A stretch of 8,817 nucleotides of DNA from the NCBI GenBank assembly GCA_913052515.1, contig CAJXFJ010000050.1, positions 1 to 8,817 on the forward strand. Direction: 5' to 3'. This document shows positions 1 through 6,356 of this stretch, piece after piece. A program made the position numbers and the translations under genes. Under the pieces are notes generated by a model. That model was not told where the DNA came from, ran no database searches, and was given only the letters and a program-made list of their open reading frames with translations. Origin of the DNA: an uncultured Flavobacteriales bacterium (GTDB lineage: Bacteria > Bacteroidota > Bacteroidia > Flavobacteriales > Vicingaceae). Numbering within the stretch: position 1 is the first letter of the stretch; each line of letters starts with the position of its first letter.

Positions 1-2
1 AA

Positions 3-938
3 GGAATTGCCATGGATGCGATTGTCATGAATATTGATGATTTGCTTTGTGTTGGAGCTACAGATAATATCTTGCTTTCATCAACCATTGGAAGAAATAA
101 AAATAAAATTCCGGGTAAAGTAATTTCAGCCATTATACAAGGTACCGAAGAAATCTTGGAAGAGCTAAGAAGTTATGGTATTGGAATTCACAGTACAGGA
201 GGAGAAACAGCAGATGTTGGAGATTTAGTTCGTACCATCATAGTTGATTCTACGGTTTGTTGTCGCATGAAAAAGGCTGATGTGGTTGACAACGCCAATA
301 TTCAAGCAGGTGATGTAATTGTTGGACTTGCCTCTTTTGGACAAGCAAATTATGAAACGGCTTATAATGGTGGGATGGGCTCAAATGGATTGACTTCCGC
401 AAGACATGATGTATTTGCAAACTACCTAAAGGATAAATTTCCTGAGTCATTTGATCCTGAAGTGCCAGAAGAATTAGTTTATGCTGGTAAAATGAAACTT
501 ACTGATTCAGTAGATGATAGTCCAATAGATGCGGGTAAATTGGTTTTATCTCCAACTCGAACCTATGCCCCAATTATTAAGCAAATACTTGAAAAACATA
601 AGTCCGATATTCATGGCATGGTACATTGCAGTGGTGGTGCACAAACCAAAGTGCTTCATTTTGTTGATGATATGCATATCATAAAAGATAACTTATTTGA
701 TATCCCGCCATTGTTTAAGTTGATTCAACAACAATCGAATACAGACTGGAGTGAGATGTACAAAGTCTTTAATATGGGCCATCGTATGGAAGTATATGTA
801 AAGCCTAATTTAGCTGAAAGCTTGATTGAAATTTCAAAATCTTTTGGGGTTGATGCCCAAATTGTTGGACGAGTTGAGGCAGCTGATAAAAAACAATTAA
901 CGATTCAATCTCCTTACGGGGAATTTATATACCATTAA
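3..938 (+). CDS. purM: Phosphoribosylformylglycinamidine cyclo-ligase (AIR synthase, PurM type), 5'-truncated by window edge
   Basis: PurM converts FGAM to aminoimidazole ribonucleotide using ATP, in cytoplasmic purine synthesis. The frame is open to the window edge, and the codons before the ATG at 12 (Gly-Ile-Ala) continue the conserved block, so that ATG is internal. By comparison with Bacteroidota relatives of about 390 residues, roughly 80 residues, including the DGxGTK nucleotide loop, lie upstream. Counting from the ATG at 12, PurM-type motifs run in order: MNIDDLLCVGA near residue 7, GGETADV near 63, GMGSNGLTSARH near 121, SPTRTYAP near 180, CSGGAQTK near 207 and FNMGHRMEVYV near 253. 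The middle is longer than in enterobacterial PurM, which is typical of this subfamily; it is often annotated only as AIR-synthase related. I infer the AIR synthase activity from motifs. Only 3 nt separate its TAA from prfA, so the two are probably cotranscribed. Confidence 0.85.
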   Translation, partial: GIAMDAIVMNIDDLLCVGATDNILLSSTIGRNKNKIPGKVISAIIQGTEEILEELRSYGIGIHSTGGETADVGDLVRTIIVDSTVCCRMKKADVVDNANIQAGDVIVGLASFGQANYETAYNGGMGSNGLTSARHDVFANYLKDKFPESFDPEVPEELVYAGKMKLTDSVDDSPIDAGKLVLSPTRTYAPIIKQILEKHKSDIHGMVHCSGGAQTKVLHFVDDMHIIKDNLFDIPPLFKLIQQQSNTDWSEMYKVFNMGHRMEVYVKPNLAESLIEISKSFGVDAQIVGRVEAADKKQLTIQSPYGEFIYH

Positions 939-941
939 TGT

Positions 942-2033
942 ATGAGCAACTTAATTGATAAACTTGAGTCGATAAAAGATCGCTACAAAGAGGTTTCGCA
1001 ACAAATTGTGGACCCAGACATCATAGCTGATATGGATCGTTATGTGAAGTTGAATAAGGAGTATAGTGATTTAAAGACGATTGTAGAAACGTATGATGAA
1101 TACAAGAATATTCTAGATAATATCGAATCTTCAAAGGCCATAATTAAAGAAGAGAAAGACGAAGAGTTTAAGGAAATGGCGAAAGCTGAGCTCAATGATT
1201 TAGAACGAAAAGTGGAGCCTTTAGAAGAGCAAATTAAGTTAATGCTTATTCCTAAAGATCCAGACGATGGCAAAAATGTAATTATTGAAATTAGAGCTGG
1301 GACCGGTGGAGATGAAGCAAGTATTTTTGCGGGAGACCTTTATAGAATGTATACTAAATACATTGAAACCAAAGGTTGGAAGCATGAATTGGCAACAGTT
1401 AATGAAGGAACATCGGGTGGATTTAAGGAGATTAGTTTTGAAGTGACTGGTGCTAATGTTTATGGAATCATGAAGTATGAATCTGGTGTGCATCGGGTTC
1501 AACGGGTTCCACAAACAGAAACGCAAGGTAGGGTGCACACTTCTGCAGCAACCGTTGCAGTTTTGCCAGAAGCTGACGAAGTGGATGTAAAAATAAACCC
1601 TGCTGACATTAAGAAAGATACTTTTAGAGCATCTGGAGCAGGTGGTCAGCACGTAAATAAAACGGAATCGGCTGTTCGATTAACGCACGTTCCAACAGGA
1701 GTTGTGGTTGAATGTCAAGATGGAAGATCTCAGCTTAAGAACTACGAAAAGGCAATGAAAGTCCTTCGGACTAAGTTGTATGAGGCTGAGGTTGAAAAAA
1801 AGGAAAAGGAAATTGCTGCGGAACGTAAATCTCAAGTTTCAACGGGAGACCGTTCAGCGAAAATTAGAACGTATAACTATCCGCAAGGAAGAGTAACGGA
1901 TCACCGTATAAACTTGACACTTTATAATTTGGATGCCATTATAAATGGTGAGTTGGAGGAAGTGATAGAAGCATTAAGAGTGGCTGAAAATGCGGAGAAA
2001 TTACAAGCAGGATTAGATGATTCAATGGGCTAA
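942..2033 (+). CDS. prfA: Peptide chain release factor 1 (RF1)
   Basis: RF1 recognises UAA and UAG stop codons in the ribosomal A site and triggers hydrolysis of peptidyl-tRNA. The 363-residue length is normal for the family. The N-terminal third (about 1-110) is the helical, charged domain. The stop-codon-reading P-x-T tripeptide is Pro190-Gln191-Thr192, inside [19 protein letters not shown]. This is the RF1 form and not the SPF of RF2, so the assignment as prfA is firm. The catalytic GGQ is at 234-236 in [19 protein letters not shown]; its glutamine is the known methylation target of PrmC, which is not encoded here. The ATG lies 3 nt after the purM stop with no Shine-Dalgarno sequence, as usual in Bacteroidota. 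Its TAA shares the A of the following pyrF ATG (TAATG). There is no sign of programmed frameshifting. Confidence 0.98.
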   Translation: MSNLIDKLESIKDRYKEVSQQIVDPDIIADMDRYVKLNKEYSDLKTIVETYDEYKNILDNIESSKAIIKEEKDEEFKEMAKAELNDLERKVEPLEEQIKLMLIPKDPDDGKNVIIEIRAGTGGDEASIFAGDLYRMYTKYIETKGWKHELATVNEGTSGGFKEISFEVTGANVYGIMKYESGVHRVQRVPQTETQGRVHTSAATVAVLPEADEVDVKINPADIKKDTFRASGAGGQHVNKTESAVRLTHVPTGVVVECQDGRSQLKNYEKAMKVLRTKLYEAEVEKKEKEIAAERKSQVSTGDRSAKIRTYNYPQGRVTDHRINLTLYNLDAIINGELEEVIEALRVAENAEKLQAGLDDSMG

Positions 2034-2836
2034 TGGAAAGAAGTGAATTAATTGAACAAATTAGAAAGAAGAAGAGCTTTTTATGTATCGGTTTAGATAC
2101 TGATTTAGATAAGATTCCAAAATTTCTGTTAGACTATGATGATCCTATTTTTGAGTTTAACAAGCGAATCATAGATGCTACAAAGGATTTGTGTGTGGCC
2201 TACAAACCAAATATTGCTTTCTACGAAGCATTAGGTAGTAAGGGCTGGGAAAGTTTGGAAAAAACAGTAAACTATATACCTTCTTCCATTTTTACCATTG
2301 CCGATGCAAAACGAGGAGATATAGGGAATACGAGTCTAAGTTATGCGAAAACTTTTTTTGATACTTATCAATTTGATTCGGTAACAGTAGCACCCTACAT
2401 GGGAAATGATTCCATAACGCCTTTTCTTCAGCATGAAGGGAAATGGGCAATAGTTCTCGGCTTAACTTCAAATCAAGGAGCCTTCGACTTTCAATTTCAA
2501 AAGTTGGAGAATGGTCATTTTCTATTTGAGAAAGAATTGGAAGAAACTCAAAAATGGGGCTCTGATAAAAACATGATGTATGTTGTTGGGGCAACGAAAG
2601 CGGAACATTTAAAATTAGTCCGAAATCAAATTCCAAATCACTTTTTATTGGTGCCGGGTGTTGGTGCTCAAGGAGGTAGTTTAGAAGAAGTATGTAAATA
2701 TGGCTTAACCAAAGATGTAGGCCTTCTTGTCAATTCCTCTCGAGGAATATTATATGCCTCTTCAGCTGAAGATTTTGATCAAGCAGCAAGAACCGAAGCT
2801 GCTAAACTTCAGCAAGCTATGGCAAAGTATTGCTAA
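2033..2836 (+). CDS. pyrF: Orotidine-5'-phosphate decarboxylase, type 2
   Basis: The enzyme decarboxylates OMP to UMP, the last step of de novo pyrimidine synthesis, in the cytoplasm. At 267 residues it fits the longer type 2 subfamily found in Bacteroidota, actinobacteria and others. The TIM-barrel active-site signature is D91-A-K93-R-G-D96-I-G-N-T; the Asp/Lys array is the catalytic centre. Other recognisable blocks are [14 protein letters not shown] at 17-30 (first strand), [14 protein letters not shown] at 55-68, [20 protein letters not shown] (phosphate loop) and [10 protein letters not shown], whose Arg contacts the substrate phosphate. The ATG overlaps the prfA stop by one base, and with no Shine-Dalgarno sequence visible, translation probably relies on coupling or reinitiation. 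The grouping with purM and prfA is a recurrent Bacteroidota arrangement (from memory). All expected active-site residues are present. Confidence 0.96.
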   Translation: MERSELIEQIRKKKSFLCIGLDTDLDKIPKFLLDYDDPIFEFNKRIIDATKDLCVAYKPNIAFYEALGSKGWESLEKTVNYIPSSIFTIADAKRGDIGNTSLSYAKTFFDTYQFDSVTVAPYMGNDSITPFLQHEGKWAIVLGLTSNQGAFDFQFQKLENGHFLFEKELEETQKWGSDKNMMYVVGATKAEHLKLVRNQIPNHFLLVPGVGAQGGSLEEVCKYGLTKDVGLLVNSSRGILYASSAEDFDQAARTEAAKLQQAMAKYC

Positions 2837-2855
2837 ATTTTTTATTTTTATTTCC

Positions 2856-4136
2856 ATGATGCGAGAAGACTTTCTTCATTACATATGGAAATTTCAATTA
2901 TTTAATTCAAACGATCTTTTTTCACAAGAAGGTGAGATAGTTCAGGTTTTAAAGCCTGGAGTTCATAATGTGAATGCTGGACCAGATTTTTTTAATGGTC
3001 AAGTTATTTTAGATAAAACAAGATGGGCGGGCAATATTGAGATTCACCTTAAGTCTAGCGATTGGAAACAACATAACCATCAACATGATGATGCTTATGA
3101 CAAAGTAATCTTGCATGTTGTTTGGGAAAATGACGAGTCTATTAGAAGAGAGAATGGAGAAATAATTCCAACAATTGAGTTAAAAGGAAGAGTTAAGCTA
3201 GATTTACTAAACCGATATGAGGACTTGCAGAAAAGTCAGTTTTGGGTGCCATGCCAAGATGCTATATCCCAAGTAAAAAAGTCAACAATAGCACACCAAA
3301 TGGATCGTGCAGTTATTGAGCGCTTGGAAGATAAGTCAAAAAAAGTAGAGCAATTGCTGCAATTTTACAAAAACGATTGGGAGCAAACATTGTATCATTT
3401 ATTGTGTAAGTATTTTGGTTTTAAAGTAAATGCTGTACCTTTTGAATTACTGGCAAATGCCTTACCCTATCAAATTATTAGAAAGCATCAATCAAATCTT
3501 TTCGAGCTCGAGGCACTTTTATTTGGTCAAGCAGGTTTATTAGATTTAGAATTTGAAGAAGACTATCCCAAAAGACTTCAGAAGCAGTATGTTTTTTTAA
3601 AATCAAAGTATAATCTAAAATCCATTGAGCCTAGCTTGTGGAAGTTTAGTAAACTCAGACCTCCTAATTTTCCTACAATTCGTATAGCACAGTTAGCTAC
3701 ATTGCTTTTCAATTCATCAGGATTTTTTCAAACTCTGATTCAAACTAATGCATACAATGAGCTTTTTGATTTGATTAAGGTGCAAGCCTCCACTTATTGG
3801 AATAATCATTTTACACTTGATAAACTAAGTAAGCAAAATCGACTAAAGGAGTTAGGTAATCAGTCTGTAGATATGTTGATCATCAATGTGCTTTGTCCCT
3901 TATTAATTGCCTATGCTCATGAAACAGCCAATGAAATTCATAAGCAGAACGCAATTGATTTATTAGAGCAGGTTTCTAGTGAAAAAAATATAATTATTAG
4001 AAAATGGAAGGAACTCGGTATAGAGTCAAACTCAGCTTATGATTCACAAGCCTTAATTCAACAAAAATTAAATTATTGCGATTTAAAAAAATGCCTAACT
4101 TGCATGATTGGAAGCGAAATCCTAATGAAAAGTTAA
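2856..4136 (+). CDS. DUF2851 family protein, function unknown
   Basis: I recognise this as DUF2851, a soluble family known mainly from Bacteroidota with no established function; the predicted product has 426 residues. The frame is open back to 2727 inside pyrF, but that part is only the pyrF 3' end read out of frame. The tandem ATGs at 2856 and 2859, 19 nt after the pyrF stop, begin the family-like sequence MREDFLHYIWKFQLF, so I start there. The N-terminal part has a dense conserved-looking block: N40-A-G-P43-D44-F, then W57-x-G, then E62-I-H64-L-K66-x-S-D69-W, followed by H73, H75, H77, D79 and D82. The rest (about 140-400) looks mostly helical. A C-terminal cysteine group, C408-x4-C413-x2-C416, follows, with another cysteine in WVPC (C133). 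There is no signal peptide or membrane segment. Nuclease-like and metal-binding readings are discussed in the findings and remain hypotheses. Confidence 0.85.
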   Translation: MMREDFLHYIWKFQLFNSNDLFSQEGEIVQVLKPGVHNVNAGPDFFNGQVILDKTRWAGNIEIHLKSSDWKQHNHQHDDAYDKVILHVVWENDESIRRENGEIIPTIELKGRVKLDLLNRYEDLQKSQFWVPCQDAISQVKKSTIAHQMDRAVIERLEDKSKKVEQLLQFYKNDWEQTLYHLLCKYFGFKVNAVPFELLANALPYQIIRKHQSNLFELEALLFGQAGLLDLEFEEDYPKRLQKQYVFLKSKYNLKSIEPSLWKFSKLRPPNFPTIRIAQLATLLFNSSGFFQTLIQTNAYNELFDLIKVQASTYWNNHFTLDKLSKQNRLKELGNQSVDMLIINVLCPLLIAYAHETANEIHKQNAIDLLEQVSSEKNIIIRKWKELGIESNSAYDSQALIQQKLNYCDLKKCLTCMIGSEILMKS

Positions 4137-4137
4137 T

Positions 4138-4362
4138 ATGATTCAGAATATTCAAGATTTTTTTGAAAAGTATGCTTTCGGTGTTTGTGAATGGTGGGGT
4201 AAAAAACTAGGTATAAATAGTTCTAAAATTAGGATCTATTTTATTTATACTTCTTTTCTAACCCTTGGTTCTCCACTAATTATTTATTTAGTTATGGCCT
4301 TTGTTCTAGAACATAAACACTTATTTAAATTCAAGAAGAAAAAAACCATTTGGGATTTATAA
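4138..4362 (+). CDS. Small PspC-domain membrane protein
   Basis: This 74-residue protein is little more than one PspC domain. The segment Y12-A-F-G-V-C-E-W-W-G-K-K-L-G-I-N matches the family pattern (x-AGVCGGLAEYFGID), followed by SSKIRIYFIYT and one hydrophobic helix at about 33-57 (LTLGSPLIIYLVMAFVLE). A basic tail, KFKKKK at 65-70, would face the cytoplasm. PspC proteins of enterobacteria sense inner-membrane stress together with PspA and PspB; none of those partners is visible here, so a stress-sensing role is family inference only. The start is the first ATG, 1 nt after the DUF2851 stop, with no Shine-Dalgarno sequence. It precedes the potassium channel gene by 7 nt, so the two membrane proteins are probably made from one transcript. 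It could equally be a structural or regulatory micro-subunit for a neighbour. Confidence 0.8.
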   Translation: MIQNIQDFFEKYAFGVCEWWGKKLGINSSKIRIYFIYTSFLTLGSPLIIYLVMAFVLEHKHLFKFKKKKTIWDL

Positions 4363-4369
4363 CCGAGCT

Positions 4370-5374
4370 GTGCACACCATTTCTGAATTTAGAAAACTCT
4401 ATTACGCCCTTCTAATCTTAGTCCTCATTTCCGTTGTTGGAATTCTTGGTTTTGTTCTTATTGAAGGCTATACATTTGGTGAAGCATTTTATTTTACCAT
4501 TATAACCATTTCTACAGTTGGGTTTCAAGAAATAAGACCACTTTCCGATAGTGGAAGGTACTTTACGGCATTCTTAATCGTAACCAGTTTTGGTACTTTT
4601 GCCTACGCTTTAAGTGCCATTTCTGCTTATTTGTTAGATGGGCAGTTTAGAAAACACTTAGGTGAATTAAAGAAGATTAAAAAGATCAAAAAGTTGGAAA
4701 ATCATATCATCGTTTGCGGATTTGGTAGAAATGGAAGACAAATTTTGCATGAATTAGGAGTAAACAATCAAGAGTTTATTCTAATAGAGAGAGATGATGA
4801 AATTTTAGAAGAGCTTAAAGCAGAGGGTAATACCAATTATCTGGAAGGAGATGCAACCAACGATAAAGTATTAATTAATGCGGGTATTAAGAAAGCCAGA
4901 GCCTTAATAACTACGCTTCCAGAAGATGCTGACAATGTTTTTGTTGTTTTAACCGCTAGAGAGATGAATCCTGATTTGTTGATTATTAGTAGAGCTTCTC
5001 AAGATTCAACGGATAAAAAATTGAGAATGGCGGGTGCAGATAATGTGGTTATGCCAGACAAGGTAGGTGGTTCTCACATGGCATCTTTGGTGTTGAAACC
5101 TGATGTTGTTGAATTTTTCAATCACCTAAGTGGACAAGACAACAATATTTCTTTAGAGGAAATTAGTTATGAAAGTTTACCGAAAGAATTTAAAGATAAG
5201 TCCATACAGGATTTACATATAAGAAGACGTTCAGGAGCAAATATTGTGGGATTAAAAACCATAGAAGGAGAATACCTTTTGAACCCCACACCCGATACTA
5301 TTATTACGGAAGGTACAAAGTTGTTTGTATTAGGCATGAAGAACCAAATTGAAGATTTAAAGAAATGGAATTGA
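4370..5374 (+). CDS. Two-helix potassium channel with RCK (TrkA-N/TrkA-C) regulatory domains
   Basis: This is a predicted inner-membrane K+ channel subunit of the MthK-like type. Transmembrane helix 1 lies at about 11-31, the pore helix at 38-48, the filter T49-V50-G51-F52-Q53-E54 next, and helix 2 at about 64-88. A lysine-rich linker (KKIKKIKKL, 101-109) leads to a Rossmann RCK domain beginning IIVCGFGRNGRQIL, with dinucleotide loop G117-x-G119-x-x-G122 and acidic E140 at the end of strand 2. A TrkA-C-like domain spans about 255-334. Family knowledge says such subunits form tetramers gated by ligands or ions bound to RCK rings; the actual ligand cannot be read here. The start is GTG: no in-frame ATG occurs between the upstream stop TAG at 4307-4309 and the pore, and GTG places helix 1 correctly. 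The 3' end overlaps the next gene by 10 nt. The filter departs from the usual TVGYGD. Confidence 0.9.
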   Translation: MHTISEFRKLYYALLILVLISVVGILGFVLIEGYTFGEAFYFTIITISTVGFQEIRPLSDSGRYFTAFLIVTSFGTFAYALSAISAYLLDGQFRKHLGELKKIKKIKKLENHIIVCGFGRNGRQILHELGVNNQEFILIERDDEILEELKAEGNTNYLEGDATNDKVLINAGIKKARALITTLPEDADNVFVVLTAREMNPDLLIISRASQDSTDKKLRMAGADNVVMPDKVGGSHMASLVLKPDVVEFFNHLSGQDNNISLEEISYESLPKEFKDKSIQDLHIRRRSGANIVGLKTIEGEYLLNPTPDTIITEGTKLFVLGMKNQIEDLKKWN

Positions 5375-6282
5375 AAAGAATATTAGTGACAGGTAGTAAT
5401 GGACTTTTAGGACAGAAATTAGTTCATAAACTAAGACAAAGGGAAGATATTCAATTAATTGCCACTTCTCGTGGAGAAAATCGGGTAAAGGTAACTGAAG
5501 GATATATTTATGAAAGTTTGGATATAAGCAATCAAGAGGAAGTTGATTCAGTAGTGTCAAAGTACAAGCCAAATGCAATTATCAATACGGCGGCTATGAC
5601 GAACGTAGATGCATGTGAAGAAAAAAAAGAGGAATGTTGGGATTTGAATGTGAATGCAGTTAAGTATTTAGTAGAAGCTTCCGAAAAATGGAATGTTCAC
5701 TTTATTCATCTCTCCACTGACTTTGTTTTTGATGGAGAAGATGGGCCTTATCGTGAAGAAGACTCACCCAATCCGTTAAGCTATTATGGAAAGTCAAAGC
5801 TTGAAGCTGAAAAAATAGTACTAAATAGCAACACAAAATGGTCTATTGCTAGAACCATTATTGTATATGGAATTGTAGATGATATGAGCCGCTCAAACAT
5901 TGTACTTTGGGCAAAAGGAGCTTTAGAAAAGGGACAAACTTTAACCATTGTAAATGACCAATTTAGAAGTCCAACATTAGCTGAAGATTTGGCCGATGGT
6001 TGTATTTTGATTGCAGAAAAGGAGGCAGAAGGAATTTTTCACCTATCAGGAAAAGATTTTATGAGCATTGTAGAATTGGTAAGAAGAGTAGCCGAATATT
6101 ATAAACTAGATGCTTCTTACATTCAAGAAATTTCATCATCAGCACTTAATCAAGCTGCAAAACGCCCTCCTAAAACAGGTTTTGTATTGGATAAAGCCAT
6201 TAATCAATTGGGATACAATCCACACAGCTTTGAAGACGGAATTGCAATACTTGAAAAGCAATTGACTGAAAATCAAACTTAG
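5365..6282 (+). CDS. RmlD-like SDR family NAD(P)-dependent oxidoreductase
   Basis: This 305-residue protein is an extended short-chain dehydrogenase of the dTDP-4-dehydrorhamnose reductase (RmlD/RfbD) superfamily. The cofactor loop is near the N-terminus in ILVTGSNGLLGQKL (G10-x-x-G13-x-x-G16). NTAAMTNVDACE at 74-85 is a typical RmlD block. The catalytic set is T118 in LSTDFVFDG with Y141-x-x-x-K145 in YYGKSKLEAE. The later segment NDQFRSPTLAEDLADG also matches RmlD-type reductases. No rmlA, rmlB or rmlC lies nearby, so dTDP-rhamnose synthesis is not supported by context; reduction of another nucleotide sugar, or a different role, is equally possible. The ATG at 5365 lies inside the 3' end of the channel gene, a 10-nt overlap suggesting coupled translation. 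It appears to close the operon and ends with TAG; no convincing terminator hairpin follows. Confidence 0.88.
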   Translation: MELKRILVTGSNGLLGQKLVHKLRQREDIQLIATSRGENRVKVTEGYIYESLDISNQEEVDSVVSKYKPNAIINTAAMTNVDACEEKKEECWDLNVNAVKYLVEASEKWNVHFIHLSTDFVFDGEDGPYREEDSPNPLSYYGKSKLEAEKIVLNSNTKWSIARTIIVYGIVDDMSRSNIVLWAKGALEKGQTLTIVNDQFRSPTLAEDLADGCILIAEKEAEGIFHLSGKDFMSIVELVRRVAEYYKLDASYIQEISSSALNQAAKRPPKTGFVLDKAINQLGYNPHSFEDGIAILEKQLTENQT

Positions 6283-6303
6283 TACAATTCAAGGCTTGTC
6301 TCC

Positions 6304-6334
6304 TTTATATTGCTTGATATTTAAGTTATATTTG
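6304..6334 (+). promoter_or_regulatory. Candidate Bacteroidota-type promoter for the symporter-lipoprotein unit
   Basis: The 74-nt gap holds TATATTTG at 6327-6334, a perfect match to the Bacteroidota -7 consensus TAnnTTTG. TTTA at 6304-6307, 19 nt upstream, is a 3-of-4 match to the -33 TTTG box. Transcription would start near 6340, giving a leader of under 20 nt before the ATG at 6357. The -33 box is weak and the region is AT-rich, so chance is possible. It is the only gap in the window large enough for a promoter. Confidence 0.5.
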
Positions 6335-6356
6335 TTGGTTTAGCAAAAAATAACTT

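Noticed and set aside
1239..1652. 137-codon open frame on the minus strand within prfA
   Set aside because: It is fully antisense to the highly conserved RF1 core, has Cys/Ser/His-rich low-quality composition and no recognisable motif.
2727..2855. Upstream extension of the DUF2851 reading frame starting inside pyrF
   Set aside because: It reads the pyrF 3' end out of frame, shows no family-like sequence, and the tandem ATGs at 2856/2859 start exactly where DUF2851-like sequence begins.
2811..2855. Possible intrinsic terminator after pyrF: AGCAA/TTGCT arms (2811-2815, 2830-2834) followed by a T-rich run
   Set aside because: The stem is only five A/T-containing pairs with a 14-nt loop and lies inside the pyrF coding end; the T-rich run is also normal AT-rich leader. 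At most a weak attenuator.
4668..4700. Short lysine-rich repeat (KKIKKIKKL) resembling a DNA repeat
   Set aside because: It is part of the channel linker, a common charged tether between pore and RCK domain, and too short to be a genetic repeat.
6283..6326. Terminator hairpin for the first operon, TCAAG...CTTGA
   Set aside because: A five-pair AT-containing stem with a long loop and no following T-run is not convincing.
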